64,000 bases of DNA, taken from positions 2,728,001 to 2,792,000 of the forward strand of contig NZ_JAPDPC010000001.1 in assembly GCF_026283945.1 (NCBI RefSeq), written 5' to 3'. Position 1 is the first letter of the stretch. Every line of letters begins with the position of its first letter. The position numbers and the translations under genes were made by a program. The notes under the pieces are model-generated. The model searched no databases. It was given only the letters and a program-made list of their open reading frames with translations, and was not told where the DNA came from. Positions 17,956 through 26,683 of this stretch are shown piece by piece. The DNA is from Dyella humicola. GTDB lineage: Bacteria; Pseudomonadota; Gammaproteobacteria; Xanthomonadales; Rhodanobacteraceae.

Positions 17956-19065
17956 TCACCGTGCCGCGAGAGGGGTGTGCTGAGGATACAAAGCCTGGAA
18001 CGCCTGAACGGTGCAATCGGCGTCCTCCAGTATCGCGCGCCGCTGCGCTGCCCTGGCCAGTCGGAGCCGCAGTTCCTCATCGGCAAGCATTCGACGGATG
18101 GCGTTCGCCAACGCATCCCAGTCCTTGACGGGCACGGCCAGGGTCGCCGAGGGCGACCACTCCGCGAAATGCCCGACCGCGGTACCAACCGCAGGCACGC
18201 CTGCCACCGCGGCTTCCAGCAGGACCAGCGGGCCGGCCTCGTGCAACGAAGACATCACCAGTAGATCGGCCGACTCCATGATGGGGCGCAGTTCGCGCTG
18301 CGTCTTGAATCCATGAAACCGCACGTGGCGTTCCAGTCCAAGCTGGCCAGCCAGTCGTTGCATCTCGCCCTGCAGCGTGTCCACGCCGACGATGTCCATC
18401 TCGAATTCCAGCCCCGTGTCGACCAGGGCTGCCAACGCCTGCAACAGTGTCAGCTGATCCTTGACGCGGTTGAGGCTGGCGACGTGGATCAGCCGCGCCG
18501 GCTTCGCGCTGCGCTGGCGCGGCGCCAGCGGCGGCCATGCCTGCAGGTCGACGCCCAGCGGTACGCGCTGCGCCTCGAGGCCGAGCGCCCGCAGCGAATC
18601 GATGATCGGCGTGCTGGCCGCCGTGATGACATCAGCGCCGCGCAGCACCCACGCTTCGCGCAGCCGCCCCTTCCATTTCCTCCGGCCGCCGTAGCCGATC
18701 GCGTGAAGTGCTACCAGCTCGCCGCCGGCGACATGCACCAGGCTCGGCAGCCGCAGCAGTTTTGCCGCGGCCACGGCGACCAGGCTGCAGGAACCGGAGA
18801 AGATGGCATGCACCAGATCGAAGGGTGCGCGGCGATGTTCGGTGCGGATCGCCGCGATCGCGTGCAGCCTGGTCCAGCCGTCGCCGATGTTGTGTATGGT
18901 GGCGCCGGCGAGTTCCCAGCAACCCGCGGCAGCTTCCTGCTGCAACGCGAAGACATGCACGTCGTGCATCCGCGCCAGCCGCTCGATCAGCGCCAGCAGT
19001 GCCGGGATCACGCGAAACTCGCCGGTACGATCCACACCACCGGGTACCACCAGCGCCAGCTTCAC
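17956..19065 (-). CDS. Family 4 (GT-B) glycosyltransferase
   Basis: This 369-residue GT-B enzyme opens with KLALVVPGGVDRTGEFRVIP. The C-terminal donor-binding domain holds HVASLNRVKDQLTLLQAL and the E-x7-E motif region SSLHEAGPLVLLEAAVAGVPAV. It should add a sugar to a lipid-linked or other acceptor at the cytoplasmic membrane. Its ATG overlaps the stop of the next GT4 gene by four bases. It is the last gene of the long minus-strand unit that starts at fdtA. Donor and acceptor cannot be told from sequence. Confidence 0.88.
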   Translation of the reverse strand: MKLALVVPGGVDRTGEFRVIPALLALIERLARMHDVHVFALQQEAAAGCWELAGATIHNIGDGWTRLHAIAAIRTEHRRAPFDLVHAIFSGSCSLVAVAAAKLLRLPSLVHVAGGELVALHAIGYGGRRKWKGRLREAWVLRGADVITAASTPIIDSLRALGLEAQRVPLGVDLQAWPPLAPRQRSAKPARLIHVASLNRVKDQLTLLQALAALVDTGLEFEMDIVGVDTLQGEMQRLAGQLGLERHVRFHGFKTQRELRPIMESADLLVMSSLHEAGPLVLLEAAVAGVPAVGTAVGHFAEWSPSATLAVPVKDWDALANAIRRMLADEELRLRLARAAQRRAILEDADCTVQAFQALYPQHTPLAAR

Positions 19066-20198
19066 GATGCCCTCCGTCGCCGGTCGTCGTGGATCTGCGC
19101 ATACGCGTCAGCCCATTGGCGGCCCACGGCGGCGAACGACAGCGTGGCATCGAAGTGCGCACGCACCTGTGCCGGCGACGGCTTGCTGGCCGCGGCATCG
19201 ACCAGCGCCTCGGCCAGTCCCACCGCGTCACTGCACGGCCACAAGCGGCCGACGCGACTGTCGCCGATCAGCGCGCGGAAGGACGGGATATCCGTGATCA
19301 CCGGCGTTACGCCGCAGGCCAACGCCTCCAGCACGACATAGCCGCAGCTCTCGGCGAGACTGCCCGAGACGAACAGGTCCGCGGCGCGCATCAAGGTCTC
19401 GACCTGGGCGTGAGTAACTTTGCCCAGCAGGTGCACGCGCCCGGCAAGCTGTGGATCGCGCGCGACGCGGGCTTGCACTTCGTCGAGCAGGGGCGCATTG
19501 CCGAAGGCACACCACAGCTGCAGGCCAGGCAGCCGCAGCGCCGCCCGAGCCACGCCGTCAAGCACAGTCAGCGGCTCTTTGCCGGGACTCAGGTGACCCA
19601 CCCACAGCACGCAGGGATTGCCGTGAAGACCTGTCTCCGCGCGGGCATCGGCGCGGCTGCCCACGGTGAAGCGAGTGCTGGATTCGGGAATCGCGAAGAG
19701 CCGTGCATGCGGCCCGAACAATCCATGACGGGTGAACGGTCGCGCCAGCTCGGGTGCCGTGAAGGCGACGCCGGTAATGGCCGCATACCAGCGCCGCCAC
19801 TGCGGCCGCCGCCACCAGCGCGGCGGCCCATCGGCGTGGTCCTGCATGAGGATGGGCAGATCCGGCAGGCACTGCGATACGGCAAAGGCGTCTTCGGCGA
19901 AGGCCAGGCTGTGCCCATGCAACACGTCTGCCTTGAGGTCGGCGAGCAGTCCGGCAAAACGGCGCCCCCGAGTTTTAGCCCCATCCAGTCCCCTGACGTC
20001 GATGAAGTGGTAGTCGATGCCGTTGCGCGTGATCTGCTCCTCGCATGCTGCCGCCTGGATCACCGAAACCCGGGTTCCAGAACTGGCCACCACGTCGGCG
20101 ATATCCACCAAGGAGTGCCATTGGTCGAGAACCTCGGCGGGCGCAAGACTCTCCGACGCGGGCAGGAAATTGAGCTGCGCGACGTGCAAGGCCCGCAC
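19062..20198 (-). CDS. Family 4 (GT-B) glycosyltransferase
   Basis: This 378-residue protein shows the GT-B pattern. The N-terminal acceptor domain has an HGHSLAFAEDAF loop. The donor domain begins at VLWVGHLSPGKEPLTVLDGV, and the retaining-GT4 motif is SGSLAESCGYVVLEALACGVTPV. It lies four bases below the radical-SAM stop and overlaps the following GT4 gene by four bases. Two consecutive GT4 enzymes suggest two successive sugar additions. It belongs to the same transcription unit as the wzx/wzy/wzz genes, so it may extend a repeat unit or decorate a small molecule. Confidence 0.88.
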   Translation of the reverse strand: MRALHVAQLNFLPASESLAPAEVLDQWHSLVDIADVVASSGTRVSVIQAAACEEQITRNGIDYHFIDVRGLDGAKTRGRRFAGLLADLKADVLHGHSLAFAEDAFAVSQCLPDLPILMQDHADGPPRWWRRPQWRRWYAAITGVAFTAPELARPFTRHGLFGPHARLFAIPESSTRFTVGSRADARAETGLHGNPCVLWVGHLSPGKEPLTVLDGVARAALRLPGLQLWCAFGNAPLLDEVQARVARDPQLAGRVHLLGKVTHAQVETLMRAADLFVSGSLAESCGYVVLEALACGVTPVITDIPSFRALIGDSRVGRLWPCSDAVGLAEALVDAAASKPSPAQVRAHFDATLSFAAVGRQWADAYAQIHDDRRRRAS

Positions 20199-20202
20199 TG
20201 CC

Positions 20203-21717
20203 CTAAAGGCCCGATGTCTGCGGCATGCGCAGGCGCACCAGCCGATTGGCCAGCTCCAGTTCCCACGGCCGGTTGTACCTACCGTAGCGATAACGCCAGC
20301 CGGCCATGGCGCTCAGGCCGCGCTTGGCCCAGGACGGCGAACGCAGGTCCTGCACCGTGGGATAGCGGCAGCGCAGCACGGTGACGAAGTCCTCGATGCG
20401 TTGGCGCAACCTGTCGTCAAGCCAGGGCGCATCCGCATGGCAGGTGTAGTCCACCCAACGCGGCTGCGCCCAACCCTCCGGCGTCGTCGGGAACACGACC
20501 GGCTCGCCGTTGAGGTCGAACAGCGGCTTGGCGGGACGCTTGGCGCGATCCTGCTCGTGCCTGCTGATCTCGGGCAGCGGCGTGTAGATGTAGATGACAA
20601 CTTCCGTCTGCGGATTGATCCGCTTCAGCGTGCGAATGAACTCGAACGTGTGTTCGGTCTCTTCCTCGGTATTCTCCGGCGGCGCGACCATGAACGACAG
20701 TTCGGGAATCACGCCGTGGCGCCGGCACAGCTCGACCACCTCCACGGTCTGATCCGGCCGCGTGCCTTTGCGGATTTCCTTGAGCATCTGGCCGTTGGGT
20801 GACTCCGCACCGATATACGCCATCCGCAGCTGGCTCTTGCGTACCAGCTTCCACGAGCTCTCCGACAGGTTAAGCAGCGCGTCCGAGCGGGCGAAGCACC
20901 ACCATGGCAATTCGAATCGGGCCATGACTTCGAGCAGTGGAACCATGTCCTTTTCGCGATCGAAAAAGTTGTTGTCGAAGTACTGGACCGAGTCCGCGCC
21001 GAGTTCGTGCTTGAGATAGCTCAGGTCGCGTTCCAGCCGCTCCGCCGCGGGCAGCACGGTAGTGCCGCCGAACATCGCGGCCACGCCGCAGAACGTGCAG
21101 CGGAAACGGCAACCCGTGGCCGCCTGGTGCGCGACGGTACGTCGACCGAGATAGGTACGCGCCAGGTATCGCCGAGGGTCGCCGAGCTTGTCATAGGGCA
21201 ACACGAGTTCGGTGTCACCCAGCGTGAAGCGGCGGTTCGGATTGTGCACGATCGCGCCGTCGTGCTTCCACGACAGCCCACCGATCATCGCGAGCTTCGC
21301 GTCGTCCTTGGCACCTATGGCAGCAATCAGCTCCGGCAGCGATTCCTCGCCCTGCCCGCGCACCACGTAGTCGACGTATGGCGCGCTCAGCGCCGCATCC
21401 GTATTGAGCGTCGGAAAATAACCACCCCAAACGATCGGCACCGCCGGAAAGCGCTCGCGAATGGCCGTGGAGACCGCAATGGCCGGCGCAAGTTGCGGGC
21501 CGCCCATGACGCTGATGCCGACCGCGTCGAACGACGACACCTCCATCGCGCGCAAGCTGTCCTCGATGAAGTTGCGGTCGACGTTGCCGTCGACGATCTG
21601 ACTGCTGCCGGTCCGCTCCAATGCCGCCGACAGGTGCAGGAGAGACAACGGAAAGCGCGCGCTACGACGCGACGTGATGGTGGGATTGATCAGCAGTGTG
21701 CGCGGTCCATGGGTCAT
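20203..21717 (-). CDS. B12-binding-domain radical SAM protein
   Basis: This 504-residue enzyme has a cobalamin-binding-like domain at about 1-135, containing SFDAVGISVMGGPQLAPA and VWGGYFPTLN. The radical SAM barrel follows, with cluster ligands C203, C207 and C210 in ATGCRFRCTFC. ATG 21717 is used instead of a TTG at 21732. It follows a methyltransferase gene by 25 bases and precedes two GT4 genes. This class includes P-, C- and ring-modifying enzymes such as BchE and HpnP. It differs clearly from the enzyme at 13257, so two distinct radical steps are likely. Substrate unknown. Confidence 0.87.
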   Translation of the reverse strand: MTHGPRTLLINPTITSRRSARFPLSLLHLSAALERTGSSQIVDGNVDRNFIEDSLRAMEVSSFDAVGISVMGGPQLAPAIAVSTAIRERFPAVPIVWGGYFPTLNTDAALSAPYVDYVVRGQGEESLPELIAAIGAKDDAKLAMIGGLSWKHDGAIVHNPNRRFTLGDTELVLPYDKLGDPRRYLARTYLGRRTVAHQAATGCRFRCTFCGVAAMFGGTTVLPAAERLERDLSYLKHELGADSVQYFDNNFFDREKDMVPLLEVMARFELPWWCFARSDALLNLSESSWKLVRKSQLRMAYIGAESPNGQMLKEIRKGTRPDQTVEVVELCRRHGVIPELSFMVAPPENTEEETEHTFEFIRTLKRINPQTEVVIYIYTPLPEISRHEQDRAKRPAKPLFDLNGEPVVFPTTPEGWAQPRWVDYTCHADAPWLDDRLRQRIEDFVTVLRCRYPTVQDLRSPSWAKRGLSAMAGWRYRYGRYNRPWELELANRLVRLRMPQTSGL

Positions 21718-21742
21718 GGCGAGGGCCTGCAAATCCGAGTAG

Positions 21743-22447
21743 TCATGGCTCGCGCCTCAGTTGGAACACCAGGGCGACGGGAACCTCGAGCGCCAGGCGG
21801 TCGAAATGTGCGTCAGCAGGGATGTCAGCCGGGTCGAGTTTCGGCTCCAGCACCTGCTCGATGCGCAGCCCCTGCGCCGCGCAGGCCGCATGCCAATGGC
21901 TGTACAGGTGCTGCGTGTGCCGCACGGCGTAGCGCTCGCCGCCGGCCTTGAAATCACGCTGCCAGCCGAGCGCATGCCCGATCGGATGCACGTCGCTGCA
22001 GAGCACCCTGCCGCCGGGTCGGGTCACGCGGCGCAGCTCGGCCAGCGATTGTTCCAGACTCTCGAGATGGCCGATGACCAGGCCACAGATCGTCAGGTCC
22101 GCCCAGGCGTCCGGTAGCGGAAGGGCTTCCAAGTTGCCCTGCAACAACTCGATCTCGACCTTGGCGCCCGGTTGGCGCGCATCTAGCTCAGCAGACGCAC
22201 GATCCAGCATCTCTGGCGAAAGATCCACGCCAATCACACGTGTCGCGCCACGTCGCAACACATGCAACATATAGCGTCCACTGCCGCAGCCCGCGTCGAG
22301 CACGCGGTATCCCGCCAGCCCGGCAGGCATCAGGGTCAGCATGGCTCGTTCTTCGGCCTGCATGACCGGATTATGCGCGCACGCCGGATAATGAGGCGCC
22401 CACAGCGCATAAGCCTCGGTAGGTTCAAGGAGGGGCGTGTCGGTCAT
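21743..22447 (-). CDS. SAM-dependent methyltransferase (UbiE-like)
   Basis: This 234-residue protein has motif I VLDAGCGSGRYMLHVLRRGA (about 49-68), the acidic VIGVDLSPEML, and the post-motif block ADLTICGLVIGHLE. This is the Methyltransf_11 pattern of small-molecule methylases. Its ATG overlaps the stop of the amidohydrolase gene by four bases (22444-22447). It precedes the second radical-SAM gene by 26 bases. Acceptor unknown, probably an intermediate shared with those neighbours. Confidence 0.85.
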   Translation of the reverse strand: MTDTPLLEPTEAYALWAPHYPACAHNPVMQAEERAMLTLMPAGLAGYRVLDAGCGSGRYMLHVLRRGATRVIGVDLSPEMLDRASAELDARQPGAKVEIELLQGNLEALPLPDAWADLTICGLVIGHLESLEQSLAELRRVTRPGGRVLCSDVHPIGHALGWQRDFKAGGERYAVRHTQHLYSHWHAACAAQGLRIEQVLEPKLDPADIPADAHFDRLALEVPVALVFQLRREP

Positions 22448-23700
22448 CGGCAGTGCGCCTCGGCGGTAAGGTCGATCCCGCGCCCTCGGCTGCCAGTGGC
22501 AAGCTCAAGCCCGGGTTCCAGCGCTATCAGCGCCGGATCGGCTAATGATCTGGCCAGCAGTTTCGGCTTGCCGTCCAGGATCACCGGTACCGTGTCGACT
22601 CCGGCTGCATCAAACCATTCGACGAAATCGTGGTCCGCGATGCGCGGGACGCCGTCTCGCACGACGGCGCGAATCTCGCTGCGTTGGATGCCGGCAAGGC
22701 CGTTCGCCTCGTCGCCGCCACGATCCCGGACGATCACCATGTCCGCCCACGAACCAGGCGCAAGGCTGCCGCGCTTCGGCAAGCGCAGAATGCGCGCAGC
22801 ATGCGTGGTCGCCAGCGCCAGCAATTGGCCCGGACCGAGATCACCCAGTGCCATGGCCGACTGCATTTCCTCCAGCATGTCGCGCGCGCCGCTCAAGCGC
22901 GAATCGGTGCCCAGCGCCAGCCGCCCCGCCGCACATAGACGTCGCGGATCGAGCGTCTTGCCCAGTAGCGCCAGATTGCTGGTCGGGCACCAGACTACCG
23001 CCGCGCTTGCGGCAATGATGCGGGCGATGTCCTGCTCCCGCAGACCCACGCCATGGATCAACACACTGTTGGCCGCCAGGCACCCGAGCTGGTCCAGGGT
23101 GGCCAATTCCGACTGTGCGGTCGCGTCCGTACCCTCCGCCAGATGGATCATCCAGGGCCGTTCGGCTGGCGTGGCGAGGAAGCTCTCCGGCACCGGCGGA
23201 CCATAGTCGGGCCAACCCAGCGCATAGCTCCACCCGAAGTCCCGCAATAGCGCCACGGGAAAATCCGGCGCATCAAACGCCTGCTGCCAAGGATCATGGT
23301 GGGCGACACAGGTCGTGCCGGCGAGCAGGTTCTTCAGCGCCCCGTGCCGGAGCCTCAGCGTCTTGGGCCACTGCAGCGCAGCGCTGACCTCAGGCTCGTC
23401 AAAATGCGCCCGGAACGCCTCGATCCACGCATAGCTGTTCGGGAAAGGAGCGCCTGCTTGCAACGGGGGTACCGCGTTGACGTGCAGGTGGTCGTGCGCA
23501 TTGATCAGACCTGGGAAGATCAGATGATCACGAAGGTCAATTCGATAACCCCACGCCGCGAGTGATGTACCCACTTCCCCATGCCGGATCAGCAGCGGCG
23601 CGCGAGAGACACCTTCGGGCGTGATGGTGGCCGCGTGACACAGGCTGGTACTCGCATTGGGCAACAAGACGTCCACGGACTCAACGCCGACGCATGACAA
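22444..23700 (-). CDS. Amidohydrolase-superfamily metalloenzyme
   Basis: This protein of about 418 residues has the composite-barrel amidohydrolase pattern: NAHDHLH (the HxH metal site, about 68-74), a later His in MIHLAEGTDA, LIHGVGL, and the C-terminal Asp in LALGTDSRLS. The C-terminal SLAPGSWADMVIVRD closes the small beta-domain. The closest-looking relatives act as deaminases or chlorohydrolases on ring amines (the TrzA/AtzB-like group). Such an enzyme is unexpected among polysaccharide genes. The first codon is TTG at 23700; a GTG at 23676 is an alternative. It overlaps the upstream methyltransferase by 20 bases and the downstream one by four. Confidence 0.8.
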   Translation of the reverse strand: MSCVGVESVDVLLPNASTSLCHAATITPEGVSRAPLLIRHGEVGTSLAAWGYRIDLRDHLIFPGLINAHDHLHVNAVPPLQAGAPFPNSYAWIEAFRAHFDEPEVSAALQWPKTLRLRHGALKNLLAGTTCVAHHDPWQQAFDAPDFPVALLRDFGWSYALGWPDYGPPVPESFLATPAERPWMIHLAEGTDATAQSELATLDQLGCLAANSVLIHGVGLREQDIARIIAASAAVVWCPTSNLALLGKTLDPRRLCAAGRLALGTDSRLSGARDMLEEMQSAMALGDLGPGQLLALATTHAARILRLPKRGSLAPGSWADMVIVRDRGGDEANGLAGIQRSEIRAVVRDGVPRIADHDFVEWFDAAGVDTVPVILDGKPKLLARSLADPALIALEPGLELATGSRGRGIDLTAEAHCR

Positions 23701-24571
23701 TCAGGAAGTGATCACCCATGTTGCGTAGTATCGGTAACGCACCCAGGTGATCGTCGAGCCAGCCCAGCCGTTCACACCAACGACGATGGCTGCGGTAGTA
23801 ATCCACCAGGTAAGGCGGCGGCAGGAACAAGCTCAACGCCCGATAATTCTCCAGCACGAAGTGCTCAGCAAAGGCACGATAGAACTCCCGGGGAAGGTAG
23901 TAATAGGTCCAGATGGTGTGCCGGTTCATGCCCACCGCCGTCGCCCCCCGCCGGGTACGCACGGCCGCCCGCCTGAAGCGCCCCCGCAGCGTGTAGTGAA
24001 CCACTTCCCATGGGCAGATCCGTCCGATCACCGACAACACCAGATGTCCGTTTGGCCGAAGCAATCGTGCGCACTCGGCTGCGATCGAACGCATATCCGG
24101 CACACAGTTGAAAGGTCCGAAGTTTGAGTAGATGCCGTCAAATTCGTCCTGGAGCTTATCGAGCTGATGTATGCCCAGGTGCGTAGCCGTTACCTGGGAC
24201 TCAAGCCCTGCAGCGGCGGCGCGAGACTTTGTCCGCCCCACCATCTGTGGCGACCAGTCCGTGGCGGCCACCTGGTAGCCGCACCTGGCGAACTCGATGG
24301 CATCGATGCCGGTGCCACAACCAAGATCGAGCAGGCTTGATCCGGCGGGAATATGCTCGAGTACGGTTTCCCACAGGGAAACCCGCATGCGCTGGATCAG
24401 TTCGTTGTTGCCGCGTGGACCATCGTAATCAGCCGCAACGCTGTCAAAGGCGCGTTGCGTATCGAGCAACTGACTTTCGCCCAACGACGCCCCCCATGGC
24501 CGTGGGCAATTCATCCCGGCTGCAGTGCCTCGCTTATCAGTTCCGCACCCTTGCTGCCCACCCATATCCAT
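23681..24571 (-). CDS. SAM-dependent methyltransferase
   Basis: This protein of up to 296 residues contains motif I LLDLGCGTGIDAIEFARCGY and the acidic AATDWSPQMV, with a motif IV region DEFDGIYSNFGPFNCVPDM. The C-terminal part has the PREFYRAFAEHF block seen in glycan- and natural-product methylases. An internal ATG at 24514 would give a 277-residue form. It follows wzz by about 90 bases, the largest gap in the long minus-strand unit, so a secondary promoter could lie there. It overlaps the amidohydrolase start by 20 bases. Acceptor unknown. Confidence 0.83.
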   Translation of the reverse strand: MDMGGQQGCGTDKRGTAAGMNCPRPWGASLGESQLLDTQRAFDSVAADYDGPRGNNELIQRMRVSLWETVLEHIPAGSSLLDLGCGTGIDAIEFARCGYQVAATDWSPQMVGRTKSRAAAAGLESQVTATHLGIHQLDKLQDEFDGIYSNFGPFNCVPDMRSIAAECARLLRPNGHLVLSVIGRICPWEVVHYTLRGRFRRAAVRTRRGATAVGMNRHTIWTYYYLPREFYRAFAEHFVLENYRALSLFLPPPYLVDYYRSHRRWCERLGWLDDHLGALPILRNMGDHFLIVMRRR

Positions 24572-24660
24572 TCGCGCTCCACCGCCATGCTGTGCGTATC
24601 TGATCGTGAGTGCCGATGTGAATGACTTTGGTTGAATGGTCTCGCACCAACAGAGCTGTT

Positions 24661-25488
24661 CTAAACGCTTCGTCGCAGCGCATTTCTCGCGACGGCAGCA
24701 AAGGCCCCTAGCCCCAACGCCGCGAGGATGCCCACACCCCAGAACATGACGGGATTTGGGAAGGCCGGTCCCTCAGGCACATAGACGGGCCAGAGCGACG
24801 AAGTCTCGTAGGTATAGCCGGCGCTCAGTTTGGTGAGGAGGTCACTGCGCGTCGTCTGCAAAGTGCGGATTTCCTCGCCCCTGCTGGCGACCAGTACGCC
24901 GGCGAGCGAAGCAGCCTGGCCGCTCTTGTCGCCGGCATCTCCCCTGCCCGCGATCTGCAACAGCCGATCCCGATCGGCCAGCGCGTCCTTCAGGCCAGCC
25001 TGCACCTCGTCCAGACGCGCACGCGCAAGGGCCAGCGTTGTCGCCTCCAGACCTTGGTGAACGATACGCAGCTGAGCAACCGTGGCCTCGGCGAACTGGC
25101 GTGCCTGCAGCGCGGAGTCTCCGCGCACGGTAAATCGAACGAACGAAGCCGCATATAGCAACGGATCGACCCGCAGGCTTTTCCGATAGAGCCCGGCCTC
25201 GCGCGAATCGACGGGCAGCCCGATGCTTTGCATGACCTCGTTCTGAAACGCCCTCGTCTGCAATCGCTCGGCAACCCGTTGCAGTGGCTCTACCTTCGGG
25301 TCCTGGCCCTGGGGGACCTGGCCAACCTGGGCGATTTGTATCCATGCGGTCGCTTGCCACTGGCGCTTTGACAAATGCATGAAGGCAAACGTGGCTGCCA
25401 GGACCAGCACCACCATGACCAGGAACCACTTCCACTCACGGGCAAGGATTCGCCACATATCGACCAGATAGATTTCGTCTCTTTCCAT
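24661..25488 (-). CDS. wzz: Wzz-family polysaccharide chain-length regulator
   Basis: This 275-residue inner-membrane co-polymerase sets the length of a Wzy-made polysaccharide. A short cytoplasmic tail is followed by TM1 around WFLVMVVLVLAATFAFMHL (about 21-39). A periplasmic, largely helical domain comes next, with a coiled-coil-like part rich in ALARARLDEVQAGL. TM2 lies around FWGVGILAALGLGAFAAV near the C-terminus, with the Pro-rich PEGPAFPNP before it. ATG 25488 was chosen because the 26 residues before it read as non-coding. It sits after wzy, as expected for a Wzx/Wzy system. Confidence 0.8.
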   Translation of the reverse strand: MERDEIYLVDMWRILAREWKWFLVMVVLVLAATFAFMHLSKRQWQATAWIQIAQVGQVPQGQDPKVEPLQRVAERLQTRAFQNEVMQSIGLPVDSREAGLYRKSLRVDPLLYAASFVRFTVRGDSALQARQFAEATVAQLRIVHQGLEATTLALARARLDEVQAGLKDALADRDRLLQIAGRGDAGDKSGQAASLAGVLVASRGEEIRTLQTTRSDLLTKLSAGYTYETSSLWPVYVPEGPAFPNPVMFWGVGILAALGLGAFAAVARNALRRSV

Positions 25489-25510
25489 GGCATGGGACTC
25501 TTTCAAGGAA

Positions 25511-26683
25511 TCAGGATGAGGGTTTTCCGGCATCCGCCGGCAGCACAGCGACGTCCGGCCCGACACCTGGCACCCGGCGGTTCGGCAACAGCACCACCAA
25601 GGCCTGAAGTACGAGGCAAATGACGATGAAACCGACGTTCGTCCAGGTAAATGCCTGTGGGGCGAACGGCGACATCACGCAGACATAGGACATGCGCAGG
25701 AAGATCAACAGGGAAAACAGCGATACGCTTGGATACAGGCGCCGCACACTCCAGCGCTGCAGGATATAGAGCAGGATGATGGACATGATCGCGCCCAGCG
25801 GACCGAGCGCGAGCAGGAACGGCAGGAACTCCGAGCCGACATTGATGTTCGATGCGTCGAGCGGAATATCCGTGCCCGCCGTCGCGATCGAACCGCTCAT
25901 GGGAACCAGCTGGTTGATGAGAAAGGTCGAATTCGAATAATGCTTGGCCAACATGGAAGCGAAGTTGTACGGACCTGCACTCGCATAGAGCACCAGCCAC
26001 CTGACCCCCACAGGCGCCGCCCGATACAGATCGCTGAAAGGCAGCGCAACGGTGTCCAATGTCCCGGAGCGCAGGATGCCGAGCACCGAGAAGACCGATC
26101 CTCCGATGATCGCCAACAGGGTCACGGTCACCCATGGCAACCGTTTCGCCGGGTCCCTGCGGAATAGGATCACCAGCGCCGTCGCGAAAAGCGCCGCAAA
26201 AATTCTGTTCCGGTCGATCACCAGGACCGGAAAGGCGAAACCGATCAGCATGAGCATCCCGCGCAACCACTTGTTCCTGGTGCACAGCAGACCAATGGGA
26301 GGAAGCACCCAGCACATATCGGATATATGCCGCACATGTTCCCGACCGCCTTCCATTTGCGCGTAGGACGCGGGCGCGTCGATCAACGGAACCGGAAACA
26401 GGGTCAGGTCGAGCCCACAGAACACAATGATCACGGCCGCAAAGCCAAGCGCAAGGAAGGATTCGCGCGTGCCAACGTAATTCCTGGCACGAAACTGTTC
26501 CGCCGACGGCAGCCTCAGTCCAGAGAGCAGGTCGAACAGCAAGATGGCCAGCGTCGTTACCAGCAACAACAGAATCCCTTCCAGGTAGCCGGAAGGAAGC
26601 CTGTAAGACAGCAACGTCAACCCGCAGGCGAACAGCATGGGCACGCACAGGTAGATCGACGGAATGCGCAGGAGCCTCCTCAT
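25511..26683 (-). CDS. wzy: O-antigen/polysaccharide polymerase (Wzy-like)
   Basis: This 390-residue protein has about ten to twelve hydrophobic segments and no soluble catalytic domain. A long periplasmic loop lies around SGSIATAGTDIPLDASNINVG. Size, topology and place between wzz and a glycosyltransferase with wzx next fit Wzy, which joins undecaprenyl-linked repeat units in the periplasm. Wzy proteins are poorly conserved, so the call rests largely on topology and context. Its ATG overlaps the stop of the GT2 gene (26680-26683). Confidence 0.72.
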   Translation of the reverse strand: MRRLLRIPSIYLCVPMLFACGLTLLSYRLPSGYLEGILLLLVTTLAILLFDLLSGLRLPSAEQFRARNYVGTRESFLALGFAAVIIVFCGLDLTLFPVPLIDAPASYAQMEGGREHVRHISDMCWVLPPIGLLCTRNKWLRGMLMLIGFAFPVLVIDRNRIFAALFATALVILFRRDPAKRLPWVTVTLLAIIGGSVFSVLGILRSGTLDTVALPFSDLYRAAPVGVRWLVLYASAGPYNFASMLAKHYSNSTFLINQLVPMSGSIATAGTDIPLDASNINVGSEFLPFLLALGPLGAIMSIILLYILQRWSVRRLYPSVSLFSLLIFLRMSYVCVMSPFAPQAFTWTNVGFIVICLVLQALVVLLPNRRVPGVGPDVAVLPADAGKPSS

